The notes below the pieces were generated by a model. The model was given only the letters and a program-made list of their open reading frames with translations. It ran no database searches and was not told the DNA's origin. Position numbers and translations under genes: made by a program. 64,000 nt of DNA. It comes from Marthasterias glacialis (taxonomy: Eukaryota; Echinodermata; Asteroidea; Forcipulatida; Asteriidae). The stretch's first letter is position 1. Each line of letters starts with the position of its first letter. Positions 53,014-64,000 of this stretch are shown here, one piece after another. The stretch covers positions 5,098,549 to 5,162,548 of the forward strand of contig OU452234.1 in assembly GCA_911728455.2 (NCBI GenBank). The letters are read 5' to 3'.

Positions 53014-53325
53014 GAGGGAAATATAGTTGAAATTCTTCTTAGTTCAATCCAGCTGATCTCTTGAAACCAATATTCAACTTGTGACGTGTCTGGGTGGTCT
53101 ATTACATGTAACTGCCTGTTCAGACATGCCGCTGATAAACATCGTTTTTGGTTTGGTTTTATTTGTTTACAAATCTTTTCTCTGCTACGTCGATTTGTAG
53201 AATGATATCGATACTTTTGTTTGACGTAACTGACTGGGTTTTCTTATCACTATATGCAGGCTTTTGGATGATGGTACGCCACCACCACTCCCTAGCCCCT
53301 CCCCCTTATATGAATAAATACTAAT

Positions 53326-53499
53326 ATTAAGGGAATAACAGTGCGAGGACCCGGTCTTCACTGCTTGGTAATGACCGGGGTGGTGGCTGGCCGCTGTTAA
53401 CGACCAAGCCGGAGGCGCGGTCGTTAACAGCAGCCAGCCACCACCCAAGGTCATTACCAAGCAGTGAAGACCGGGTCCTCGCACTGTTATTCCCATTAA
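53326..53499. mobile_element. Foldback element, ends AAGGGAATAA
   Basis: The arms GAGGACCCGGTCTTCACTGC and GCAGTGAAGACCGGGTCCTC pair nearly perfectly through to a CCGGAGGCGCGG centre. The ends match 5415-5581. A diverged relative with one arm disrupted is at 55440-55675. Confidence 0.9.
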
Positions 53500-54359
53500 T
53501 AAATACCTTTTTAACGAAATAAACGGCTAAAATCGTCCATTTTGTAACTTTTCTTTCTCGGCGATACTTTCTTGTTTTGTTAGCCGGTCTTTATATCGCC
53601 GTTAATACACCCCCACGTGATCACGTTTTGACCAATCAGAATCTACAAACTGTCCTAGGTATTTATTAATAATATTTTAAAAAGCTGATTTGACGTTCAT
53701 GGTAGGGCTGAAGTGCAATAGTAGTCTCTACTTGTTTCTCACTTCCCAGCATTGGCCAACATTACATGTGGTTTGGACCTCCCAATAGAAAACAATCGTT
53801 ACAAAAACGATTACAAGTTGTATTACATCATACTGAGGCTGTGGGGTGATTTTGTTTTGTGTTTAGTTACTTAACTACGGAGCTCGTAAAGGGACTACTT
53901 CTTACTCAATCGCCCCAAAGCGAAACACCGCATGAAAATATGCATCAGCTTGTTATTGTGTTTAAAAAAAACAACTTTGTGAGTGAGATGGGGGGCGGGG
54001 GCGGGGACGAGATATTGCGCAATCCCGAATGCTGTCACTATCGGAACCTGTCCATTGTAGTAGAGGGTTGTTCCTTCTCCAATAAATCAAGAACACAAAT
54101 GCATTTTTGAATTAACACGTGTACTCTTTACAAACTAACTTAGTCAAATCAGCGTTAATTAGTCATTTTAGACCACATTTTGACTAAAATTAGTCCAAAA
54201 TGCTCTAAAATGACTAATCAAGGCTGTTTTGACTAACTTTAGTTTACTCAACACCCATACCGTTGGACTCTGATTATGGTGGTGTGCCTGATACCATGTA
54301 AAGCATAATCAGTTTACTAGTTCAGTCTGCGGTTCAACGGAGCAAACAATAACAAATAG

Positions 54360-54935
54360 TTGGATTTGGGTTGGGTTATTGGTGAGGGCTAATTAAGAAG
54401 GGTCGGGGTTGGTTGGGGTTAAATTTTTAAAGGGTTGGGGTTGGTTGAGATTAATTTGAAAGGGTTGGGGTTGGTTGGGATTAATTTTAAAGGGTTGGGG
54501 TTGGTTGGGATTAATTTTAAAGGGTTGGGGTTGGTTGGGATTAATTTTGAAGGGTCGGGGCTGATTAAGGTTAATCTTACAAGAGTCATTTGAGTATTTG
54601 TTGGCATAATGTACTTTATTTTGAGTTTGTAGTGCTGAGAAAGTAATTTTTTAACATAAGCATCATTAATATTATACTATATACTCGTATTTTTACATCA
54701 ATTAAATATGCTAATCATTTTAACCTTACGGCTACGCCGTGTAATTGTCTCTTTTTGTAGAGGTGGTGGTTCTGTGAGAGCCAGCTGGTTTTATTTTCAT
54801 TGCAGTATGCTCTATAGTAGTCGTCATGGAGACAGTGACAATGACGAGAGTACAGTTGTCGAAATAATTCAGACTAAACCATTCAGCTTTTCCAAACCAA
54901 TCATCTTCACAATCGTGTAGCCGTAAGGTTGAACT
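54360..54935 (+). repeat. Array of about 30-bp GGGTTGGGGTTGGTTGGGAT units plus a 3' module
   Basis: Five to six units run from 54405 to 54575. They are followed by a 340-bp module that recurs after the array at 63305-63720. The module ends in a hairpin-like pair, TTTTAACCTTACGGCTACGC at 54717 and GTGTAGCCGTAAGGTTGAAC near 54916. Confidence 0.85.
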
Positions 54936-55439
54936 AATATCTGTCTTCATGTGCAAAGATTCAAATCTCTTATTATCAACGCTGTACGCATAATAACATA
55001 TTGTAGGGAGAAGTGTCAATATTTTTTTCTTTTTGCTTATTAAAATTTGTTGTTTCTTTATTTTGGCTAAAAAAAAGTTGGTGCAAGGAAAGATGATGCC
55101 GCGTGCAGGTGCATCACGCGTTATTGTTAATGCGCAGACAGCGTGTCAAGTTAAGGTTGCTGGTACGCACATAAAACCAGCACAATGCAAAGCATATACA
55201 ACCGAACATCAACCAAATTATTTCCATTAATGGCACTTTTAATTTTTAAAGCTCATAGTCTGTTTCCTGAAAATATGTATAAATAGTTAATTACATGTTT
55301 TTGTAAGAGATTAGGTGCCACGCAAAAACTGAACAGCCTAAAAAATGGCCTTTGAACATGAATGGAACAATTCTGAAAATATTTGCAAAAGAAAAATCAC
55401 AAAATCTGATGATTTTTACCGTTTTGTCGTTAAAGGTAT

Positions 55440-55675
55440 TCGTTAATGAAACTAACAGTGTGAGGATCCGGTGTTCATTGCATGGTATTTTTTTCATTTC
55501 ATTTCATTTCGGTTTTTATTCACAGAACAAAACTTTAGGACTTATTAAGTTGGTTGCTGGTGCTGTTAAAAAGCCTTGCCTTTGGCTCGGTCCATTAACA
55601 GCGGCGATCCACCAACCCGGTCATTACCACGCAGTGAAGACCGGGTCCTCACACCGTTATTGCCTCATTACTATG
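55440..55675. mobile_element. Diverged foldback element
   Basis: It ends in CGCAGTGAAGACCGGGTCC and CACACCGTTATTGCC, with a left arm AACAGTGTGAGGATCCGGTG. A T-rich stretch near 55485-55510 replaces part of the left arm. It is related to 53326-53499. Confidence 0.7.
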
Positions 55676-55679
55676 CGAA

Positions 55680-56050
55680 ATCGTGAAACCGTACTTGTCT
55701 TCGGTTTTGGTGAAGTCCAAGAATTTGCTCAGTCTCACTTATAGGCCCTCAGTAAGTTCAACCCTCTGAAAAACAATTCAGAAAGTCAGTCATTTTTCTG
55801 ATGTTGGGCTTCTGTGAGGAGAATTCTCATAAGAATTCATAATTATGTTACAACTCCTTGAAATGATTGTAATTTAATCACAACTTAGCGCGTCACGTGC
55901 TGGACCACAAAGGGGCCTTTTTCTGCAAAAAGATTTGATGAATGAATTAATGCTAGGTTTTCTCAACTTAAATAATGTTATTGTTTCAAAACGATTGTGA
56001 GAACAAAAAGTTAACCGTTTAAACAACGTTTACTGTAATGTTGATACAAG
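55680..56050. other. Spacer before duplication unit 2, no gene seen
   Basis: Plain AT-rich sequence. Nothing is recognised. Confidence 0.4.
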
Positions 56051-56784
56051 GCTTCTACACGTATCACCACCACAACTAAGTTTAATCTGAAATTTACGAA
56101 TATCTCGATAAATGCACAGCGGCTGCCCCATAAAACTACAAACTCTCTTCCGATTTAACCGCTTCACGTTCGGGAGGCAATTCCATTCCGATCCTACATA
56201 TTACTCCCACTACCCACCAGACATCTTTAATGTCGTTGGACAGATTGATATAGAAAACTTCGCATGATGAAGTCAGCTTCCGAAATTGACTTTTATATAA
56301 TTTTGAAATTAGGTTCTTACCCGGTTTCAAGAAAAGGAAAAGAGAGTCATATTTTATACTAAAAACGTGATTCTAAGAATGCTGACGTTGATGATGACGT
56401 AACTAATGGTGTCAGTGCACATGGATTAACATAGCCTAACTGCCTTCTTGTTGAAACGTTTTTAAACAATGACGTCATCAGTCTGTTTACAATAATGAAT
56501 ATTTTAAAGACGTATGATCCGTGCTCCTGTGATTTGTGCTAGAAAATAAAGTGATCCGAGCGAACGACATTTAAAAGAGCATGTTATTTTATATCGTATA
56601 AAATAAGTGGCATTCTGACCTTGTAGATGGCCGTACAAATGTTTTTGAAACGATTATCCCGGCCAACCATCCTACGTGTTAATGTGTACGACGGCCGTGC
56701 CCATCGCTGGTACTTAGACGTCAGCTACATTATTACAACGTCATTTCGCCTACATTGGGTGTCTTTTTCGCAAGGCACCCGGCT

Positions 56785-57206
56785 GAAATTAATAATAATA
56801 ATACACCATACTTATCTAGCGCATTACACACAGAGTCCCAATGCGCTTTACAAAGAAGTATTAGAATATTTTTCCAGCAAGGTATTCGGAGTTACTTTTG
56901 AAGTATGAGACCTATTCCTTTACATAGCACCATGTAACGGTTTACAAGGTGCTGTGGCGCAATCTGCAGCCGATCAAACCAGGAGCACCGGGGCGAACCC
57001 CTTCTCTTTGCGATAAGTGCACTGGGTTCTTTTACATGCATTACACAACACACAGGACCTACGGCTTTACGTCCCATCCGAAGGACGCAGCAATAATGGT
57101 TAAGTGTCTTGCTTAAGGACACGACCGGGACTCGAACCCACACTCTGCTGATCAGAAACACCCGAGCTTGAGTCCGGTGTTCTTATCCACTCTGCCACGA
57201 CACGCC
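56785..57206 (-). mobile_element. Near full-length tRNA-derived SINE, minus strand
   Basis: On the minus strand the head begins CGGCGTGTCGTGGCAGAGTG with a long variable arm and the box GGGTTCGAGTCCCGGTCG. The body has TTAAGCAAGACACTTAACCA and GGATGGGACGTAAAGCCGTA, and the tail ends near AGCGCATTGGGACTC with a TTATTATTATT 3' run. About 420 bp long, it sits in duplication unit 2 only, so it inserted after the duplication or was lost from unit 1. Confidence 0.88.
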
Positions 57207-57828
57207 GTTTAAATGAAATTGAGTAGGCAGCGCCTGTTTTTGTTTTATTTTACTAATTATCTGTTGATGGATTTTTTCGTTCAATATCTCATTTGAAAGT
57301 TAATAACTTTGGTCATCCTGCAAAAATAAAAAGTTCATCATTTACATTTTTTTTCAGGGTAAAATCGGCTTGAGCACGGATCATATATCTTTACTGACTA
57401 TTGATGTTATCTTTCACACGATCAAGAAACTTTGATTATAACCAAATATTATAATGTTATCACAAACTGTTAGCGGTAGCTCTAACTGCACAGTGAACAA
57501 AACAGCCCTAAAGTGTGTAACCCGAAAGATGTAAAATTAGTGAACACGCCAATTTGCTTCTTTTTCGGAATACATTTTGAAACAATTTTGAGAGAAACTG
57601 AACTTCAAATAGTTTGGTTAAAATATCAAGATGAAGGATTCCATTCAGCAGTTTTCTTTTTACAAATTAATCAAGTTTGCCAGGTATTATAGCTTGGTGT
57701 TTTACAAAACATAGCCTTACTAGTGACAACAGAACAAAGCAATGAAAGCAGTTTATCACTTAATCTTCATAAAAAAAGTAGTTTGTCAAGAATGACCGAG
57801 CAGCCTTTTACAGGAGCAGCAGTGCTTA

Positions 57829-60639
57829 TTATACGGGACGCTTACAGATTAACTTGTATGTATCATCACAAGACCTATCCCACCAGCCTGAAATGCCTGA
57901 ATCCTCGATGCCTGCGGCGCAACCCTCTGCATGTTGATAATCATATGGCTGGCTATACTGTAGACTCAATATCATGTCCGTCGCGTCAATAGTACCAGCA
58001 CCATCCAAACACACCCAGGTACCTGAGCCGAATCAATCCAAAAAGCGTATAGCTGCCAACATAAAAATAAATTTTCCTCCCAATTAAGTCGTACGTACGA
58101 GATAACAAGTCGTACGTACGAGATAATAAGTCGTTTGTATGAGATAATTAAGCCGTACGTAAGAGATATTAAGTCGTACGTACGAGATATTAAGTTGTAC
58201 AAACGAGATAATTAAGTCGCACGTACGAGATAATTAAGTCGTACGTACGAGGTAATTAAGTCGTACGTACGAGATAATTAAGTCGTACGTACGAGATAAT
58301 TATGTCGTACGTACGAGATAATTAAGTCGTACGTATGAAATAATTAAGTCGTACGTACGAGATAATTAAGTCGTACGTACGAGATAATTAAGTCGTACGT
58401 ACGAGAAAATTATTCGTACGTGCGAGATAACTAAGTCGTACGTACGAGATAAAAGTCTTGCAAGACTTTCTTTATTTTTTATTCCGCGGTCGCTAGAGGG
58501 GGCTGTTTGTGCGCTGGACTGTCTTGATTCTGTTACTAGTTAGTGTTAGTTCAGTCGTCGGATCTCTCCCCCATTCCCAACGACTCTGGCTTTGACGAAG
58601 GTCAAGATGAAGCACTCGAAAATCTATTTTCCTTATTGGAAGAACAAGTCAAAAACAAGGATTGCACCCAAAATAACCGTCCACTAACGAACTACCAAAA
58701 ATTACTTCGAACCGAAGCCATCTAATTCAACCCTACAGTCTACAAATCAGACACGAAACATACGGATTCTCTTAGAATCAAGTGATGAGTGCCCGTACTC
58801 GATGTATGAAAATATTTTATTGCTACTTGAGGATCTGTAAAAATATCCTCAGTCTCACTGCCCCCAGATAAAAATCATTGACCCAATTTGTCATGCTAGT
58901 TACTCTGGTCATTTTATATTCATAAAAGATAACCCTCGTCCAATACGACCAAAAAAACGATGAATATAATACTCGGTCTTGGACCTCACCAATAAAACAT
59001 GTCAAAACATCTTTACGGTTTTATGTTTTTCAGGTCAACAGTTGGAGTGTCACTGAATTGGAAAGCTCCATATGATTTATCAATCGTACTTAACTACTAG
59101 TTTACATATACAAATCATGTACAATGTCGCTGTAGTCTTGTTTCTAGACTGTGTTCAATCACGGTTCAATGTGAAATCCGACGACTGGGCCACCAACACT
59201 AACTAGTTGTAACAGAATCAAGAAAGTCAGGCGCACAAACAGCCCCCTCTTGCGACCGCAATAATGAATGTCTTGCAGAAAGACTATTATCTCGTACGTA
59301 CGATTTAATTATCTCGTACGTACGACATAATTATCTCGTTCATACGACTTAATTATCTCGTACGTACGACTTAATTATCTCGTACGTACGTCTTATTATC
59401 TCATACGTACGACTTATTATCCCGTACGTACGACTTATTATCTCGTACGTACGACTTAATTGGGAGGAAAATTTATTTTTATGTTGGCAGCTATACGCTT
59501 CCGTAGGGTCATACTTCACTTGAAAGTACAAAGTGTTCTTGTAACAATCTAAATAAAAGAAAAATTTCAACCGTGATTTGCCGGGTCTTCAAGATGCAAT
59601 TTCCTCAACTTTGGCAGTAGTTCAGACGGGAATAATCTCTTGAGAATCGGTAATGGATGGACTTTTTAGCAGGAAGGTTTTCAGTTCGAAGCTAATCTTA
59701 TTTCGATAATAACCAATTCTTCACATTGACTTGAAAGTAAATGTTTCCAACTTTACGCGAGTATTTCCCCTTATCCTCCATTTTAAATCATGGCTAGAAC
59801 TACAATTTCCTTCATTTGACCATGACGTGTCCCTCGACCCCCGACTAACAATTCTGTCTGACCGGAAATGCAACGAAGTCGATGTACGGCACTATATCAA
59901 AACTTACTTTGACGCTTTTGTAAGATATCGCGGTCTTTATGTTTTGTATTTTAAAAAAATATTGATTTTCCATTGACTGAATTAAACATCAATGACTGAT
60001 AAAACTACGTAATTACTGCTGGTGTTTGGAACTTCCATGCACCCCCATCCGCATCCAACCACTTTCAATCTAACAGTTACCTGTCGCGGGTTCCCACGTT
60101 TTAACATCATTCCCGGTTTTGGACTCCCTACCTGTTTCTTGTTTTCCACCAACTCACAATCTGCCGCACTTCAAGAGGAATGTGTAAACATATAACTTCC
60201 TCTCAATTAATTGTTTTCCATACTTTCCTTGTATCCCTAACCATGAGTGGCCTTTTGGCCTTGTATTGGAGATTTTTCTTTCATAAAATAAAACCAATTA
60301 AAGGACTATATTATACTGAACACTATTCCTAATATCGTGTACAAACCTTCATAATCAACGCCTTTGCAACCAATCCAAAACTCGCTGCCGAACATGTTAC
60401 CGAGGTGTTGTAATTCTTCTTGGGATTGAGGGACCGCCTATCCCAACACAAATCCCCTTGCCTTCTTCCCATGTAACTTGGCCATCATGCATCTTGTAGC
60501 ACTTGTCTTGCCACTGGCTCCAAGTAGGAGGGCATCGTCCCCCTCCGATGAGCTTCTTCAGACACCGCCCATTACCGGGAGAGTAATTTGCCACCAGAAA
60601 TATTATACCAACAACACCCAGCAGTTTGCTTGCCACCAT
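57829..60639 (-). pseudogene. C-type lectin, second copy, broken
   Basis: The exon 1 equivalent is 60347-60639 and the exon 2 equivalent 57829-58022, with the same splice sites as the intact sister. The signal (MVASKLLGVVGIIFLVANYS) and CPPTWSQWQDKCYKMH are kept. After KGICVGIGG about 11 bases present in the sister (the part encoding VMVV) are missing, so the frame is lost. In exon 2 the QPD motif is QPY (YSQPYDYQHAEGC) and WND is WWD, so the sugar site would be lost even in frame. The intron is enlarged by the satellite-armed element at 58047-59500. Exon 2 itself is open, so a product from another start cannot be fully ruled out. Confidence 0.8.
58047..59500. mobile_element. Element with 22-bp satellite arms (TCGTACGTACGA) inside a lectin intron
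   Basis: The outer ends AAGCGTATAGCTGCCAACAT (58046) and ATGTTGGCAGCTATACGCTT (59481) are inverted. Next come opposed arrays of a 22-bp unit centred on the palindrome TCGTACGTACGA: about 16 units on the left (58084-58450) and about 8 on the right (59282-59460). Then come inverted unique blocks (GCGCACAAACAGCCCCCTCT and its complement), closing near 58563 and 59178. The core of about 615 bp holds an ORF, 58543-58725, with acidic DEGQDEALENLFSLLEEQVK, of no known family. The sister lectin intron lacks the whole block. Confidence 0.88.
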
Positions 60640-60979
60640 TTTGAAGACCGTCTCTTGACAAATTGAAATTGCTGTCATATATACAAATAACCGAGAAGGT
60701 GCAACCTTCGCAGAACGGAACTGCGTCGAGCTCTTTCAATTACCAATAAAAACACGAATCATCGAATCACAAAAAGATACAGCGCAACGCGAGTTCTCAA
60801 ATAACAGCGACACATCAATCAATAAAAACTATAACATAATTTAATAAAAATTAATATAATGTATAGAATTTAAAAAAAAACTAGACATCCATTATTATGA
60901 TTTTGAGTTGTGCATAATAAGCTGTGGCGTAGTAGGAAATTTAGATGAGACGAAAATGTTAATTTCCAGTGAAATTTAC

Positions 60980-62310
60980 TAAAAACATTTTCTTGTAAGA
61001 CTTGAAACTTACTTCATCGACAGAAGACGTGCCCCAAATCTGAGTGTGCATTTTCAGTGCACTGCGTAAACACCACCTTAATTACATTTAGTTTTTTTTA
61101 TTTTGTATTTTTTGTTTTTAAAATTATGTTGATTTAACGGAACTGGGTCAGTTTGTCATAATAGTGCTAGCCCCCACTCCCTCTCGCACCCCAATCCCAT
61201 CAATTAATATACAAATAATTATTTTTAAAAGCTGAGTTTATGTACACAATAGGAATAATACACACTCTTCATGTACTTTTTATTCGCAGGCAGACTTCTC
61301 AATGGCACATAATGCAGTTTGACCTATTTTCCCCCAATACTTTCCATGTCTTAATATAAAATGGAATTTAAAATTGATAATTGTGGCAACTAAATTTCCC
61401 CCAAAGTTGTATTAACACTCAATAACGGATGTCCAATGGTAAATTTATGTATTCGTGCAAATGCAGAATAATTGTCATTTTGAGTGACGTTTAAACGTTA
61501 AATGCAATTCAGTTGTTTTTGCCATTCAGTTTGATGGAGTGTTTGTACTTTGTAGAACTTGGTTTGTTATAAGTTTCCTGTATACACGAAACTAAGTCAT
61601 CAATAACCCTTTGCGTTATTTTATTTTTATTCTTTTATTAAAACAATTAAGAACTATGTTTGAATCATTTTTGCAAGTGTACTCATAAAACTATTAAATT
61701 TCCTTCGTTGAGATTTCCAAATAAGTATAAAATATTAATCATTATGTTTTTGGTTTGCATTTTTCTTAAAAAACAGCTTTTCAGCGCTTTTATTGGGACA
61801 TTTACTATATTTTATGCGATAAAAAAATTCTAAAAAGAAAATATTACAGCGAAAATCGGGCCATGCAAGTGTCAGGTCACCCCATGTTAATAATATCAAC
61901 ACTTCCTAATACAGGAGTTCGAAGTTAGCCGTAAATATACCGAATCTAATTCATGCTTCAAAATAATGACACAAACGTCTCATGAAATGTGTAGCGAGTA
62001 TACTTTAGTATTTTTTATTCCAAACCATGTTTAACGAGGGTGACCCATCCAGACCTGCTGATCCTTAGGGGTCCTCATATCATACAAAAGCATCACAGGA
62101 ACCTTGTTTGTTTTTATCTCGGTCGTTTGCAGTTGAATGTTGAATTACTGAAACATTCTCTTAGCCGCTTGATGAACTGTCCGTTAATATTACACATGGC
62201 ACTCTTGATAAGTCATACTGGGCATCTTTAAAATAATGTCAAAATGTTCTACGATGAAGTAAGCTATGCTACATTTTGTGTTGAATCGTATTTTCAAATT
62301 CTGCATCTTC
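60980..62310. other. AT-rich stretch without a gene
   Basis: No ORF with family resemblance and no repeat family was noticed. Confidence 0.5.
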
Positions 62311-62317
62311 ACCAACG

Positions 62318-62487
62318 CCCCCCCCCCTCCTCCCCTCCATCGCAAACCACTGCCCCAGCCCACCCCACCACCCTCCCACCCCACCACCACCACCCTCCCA
62401 CCCCACCACCACCACCCTCCCACCCCACCACCACCACCCTCCCACCCCACCACCACCACCCTCCCACCCCACCACCACCACCCTCCC
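62318..62487. repeat. CCACCACCACCCTCCCACC minisatellite
   Basis: About six 27-bp units of CCACC and CTCCC words are present. Gly/Trp-rich and Pro/His-rich frames across it are artefacts. Confidence 0.93.
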
Positions 62488-62655
62488 TCAAAACGTTGCA
62501 TTGCAAACATAGCTATATCATAATGCGGCAGTTTGAACGTGTCGCTGAGTAAACAAAATAGAGGCGCCCTCTAGCAAATGCGGTTTTATTTGGAGCTAGT
62601 GTAGGTCAAAGGTCAATCTACAATCTTCAGATAATGTTACTTGTTAGTACAGTAG

Positions 62656-62751
62656 CGCTAAACGAGGTTTTGAAGGCTGGGTTGGGATCGCTTTTTCGTT
62701 TTGAGAGCTTCCATGAGGATATGAGCTGTCACGGTCAACCAAGGAATATGT
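62656..62751 (+). CDS. Possible isolated exon, very uncertain
   Basis: Between a possible acceptor (TTAGTACAG) and a possible donor (GTAAGC) the frame reads ALNEVLKAGLGSLFRFESFH and then EDMSCHGQPRN. No family is recognised. It may be chance. Confidence 0.2.
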
Positions 62752-63304
62752 AAGCTTCTCTTTGTTTGTTCTCAATTCAATTCAATTATGTTGCTTATTG
62801 CGCACATGGTCGTCCCTATCATTCAATGGTTCGTTTGTATTTCGAGCCAGTGGCCGTCTGCCATCTTAAGACAAAGGGCGCCCTCACCGGTACATGTCAT
62901 TCGCAGGCTCCTCGAAAACCTTTCACAATAACAGCTGCAAAATCACCAACGCGTCCGTCGTGCATACTTGCATAAGTACGAAGAATGGCAACACTGTTAA
63001 AAACGATGAGGAAATTTAACCGCTAGGCCCAATTGTTTTACCTTTTTAACAATTATGTTTTCAGGGTTGAACGTAATAATTATTACAGTCGTTAGTTAAT
63101 CCTTATGCAAATTAGTTAGCTTGAACGCTTCGAAAAACATCTTTTCATTTAAATCACTGCCAAAGACTGTTTCCATCGTGTGGGGGCGCTGTATTATCTT
63201 CATGGCCAGGGATGAACGTATCAACTTTAAACAGAGTGGGCAAATTTCTTCAACTCGATAAACAGGCGCGGGGAGGGGGGCGGTTGTGACAAGACTAGCG
63301 CTTC

Positions 63305-64000
63305 ATTTTCATGAATCGGGGTTGGTTAGGGTTAAATTTGAAGGGTCGGGGTTGGTTAGGGTTAATTTTGGAGGGTCCGGGCTGGTTAGGGTTAATTTTG
63401 AAAGGTCGGGGTTGGTTAGGGTTAATTTTGAAGGGTCGGGGTTGGTTAGGGTTAATTTTGAAGGGTTGGGGTTGGTTAGGGTTAATTTTGAAGGGTCGGG
63501 GTTGGTTAGGGTTAATTTTGAAGGGTCAGGGTTGGTAGGGTTAATTATGGAGGTTCAGTGCTGGTTCAGGGTTATTTTACAAGGATTGGGGTTGGTAAAG
63601 GTTACGTGAAGTGTTGGGGTTGGTTAGGGTTAATTTTCAAGGATTGGGTTTGGTAAAGGTTGGGTAAAGGGTCTTGGAGGGTTGGGGTTGGGGTTGGTTG
63701 GGGTTAATTTGATATGAGTCATTTGAGAAGTTGAGTAACACATTTTTTGTGCATTTTAATTCGAGTCTGCGGTGCTGAGAATGTACTTTAAAACATGAAC
63801 ATCATTAATATTCTTCTAAATTCATATTGTTATTACATCAATTAAATATACTAATCATTTTAACCTCACGGCTACGCCATGTTATTGTCTCTTTTTCTAG
63901 AGGTGATGGTTCTGTGAGAGCCAGCTGGTTTATTTTCATTACAGTGTGCTTTAAAGTAGTCGTCATGGAGACAGTGACAACGACGAGAGTACAGTTGTCG
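63305..64000 (+). repeat. Array of GGTTAGGGTTAATTTTGAAG units plus a 3' module, runs off the window
   Basis: About ten units of about 30 bp each hold GGTTAGGGTTA, a telomere-like word. They are followed by the same 3' module as at 54580-54860 (TAACCTCACGGCTACGCC, CTGTGAGAGCCAGCTGGTT). The apparent GLVRVNFEGS protein repeat is an artefact. Confidence 0.88.

Larger units (their letters stand above)
49755..53020. repeat. Segmental duplication unit 1 (lectin locus)
   Basis: Sequence from ATACCACCACCACAACAACT onward is co-linear with 56055-60972, through AATCTCTTGAGRATCRGTAA and the lectin exons, to the GCATAATAAGCTGTGG tail. Unit 1 carries a family-M5 element copy in the lectin intron. Unit 2 carries a SINE and a satellite-armed element instead. 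Confidence 0.85.

Noticed and set aside
58084-59460. A CRISPR-like array because of short regular palindromic repeats
   Set aside because: The 22-bp units abut without unique spacers, occur in two opposed arrays, and the genome is an animal's.
63286-63609. Protein-like repeat GLVRVNFEGS
   Set aside because: It follows the 30-bp DNA array exactly (a multiple of three), with no start context and no splice sites.
63305-63720. A true telomere or chromosome end
   Set aside because: The TTAGGG words are spaced by AT-rich text in 30-bp units and followed by a module also found internally at 54.6 kb.
1-64000. Retroviral, LTR or Polinton remains
   Set aside because: No integrase, protease, capsid or polymerase pattern and no LTR pair was seen; the only polymerase trace is the LINE tail.

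Overview
The window looks like a gene-sparse stretch of an animal nuclear genome, most likely a marine deuterostome invertebrate. An echinoderm such as a sea star is my best guess, from the style of the tRNA-derived SINEs and the many foldback and MITE families; this is inference. Genes have introns with GT-AG borders. Most of the computed long ORFs fall in repeats and are not genes.

Layout. (1) At 1.7-4.6 kb on the minus strand lie three consecutive exons of CCM2 (malcavernin), giving the N-terminal part and the start of the PTB domain; the rest lies outside the window or was not found. (2) At 11.2-19.6 kb on the minus strand is an ornithine decarboxylase-like gene. Ten exons chain in phase from just after the N-terminus to the stop. 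Several active-site residues are replaced and the C-terminal degradation tail is missing, while the antizyme-binding region is kept, so it resembles an antizyme-inhibitor-like paralogue. One intron holds a ~650-bp GGGGAA/GGGGCA array. (3) At 19.9-33.0 kb on the plus strand is a tandem segmental duplication. Each unit carries an intact two-exon gene for a secreted 357-residue protein that I do not recognise. (4) At 34-48 kb is a repeat-rich region with a LINE 3' end, a TATA box followed by a possible signal-peptide exon, a duplicated exon (37.1 and 39.6 kb), a stray copy of the ODC exon (40.5 kb), broken Cys-rich exon-like pieces and several minisatellites. (5) At 49.7-61.0 kb is a second segmental duplication carrying two C-type lectin genes on the minus strand. 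The first is intact with a QPD/WND galactose-type site; the second has a frameshift and has lost the site. (6) The end holds arrays with telomere-like GGTTAGGGTTA units and simple repeats.

Mobile DNA dominates: MITE families whose different interiors share ATAGACC ends, TTAA-flanked MITEs, an hAT-like MITE with a perfect 8-bp target duplication, many long foldback elements, three kinds of tRNA-like SINE, and an unusual element in a lectin intron whose arms are built from a 22-bp satellite centred on TCGTACGTACGA. No rRNA, CRISPR or convincing retroviral or Polinton remains were seen. All homology calls are from memory of the protein families, and paralogue percentages were not computed.
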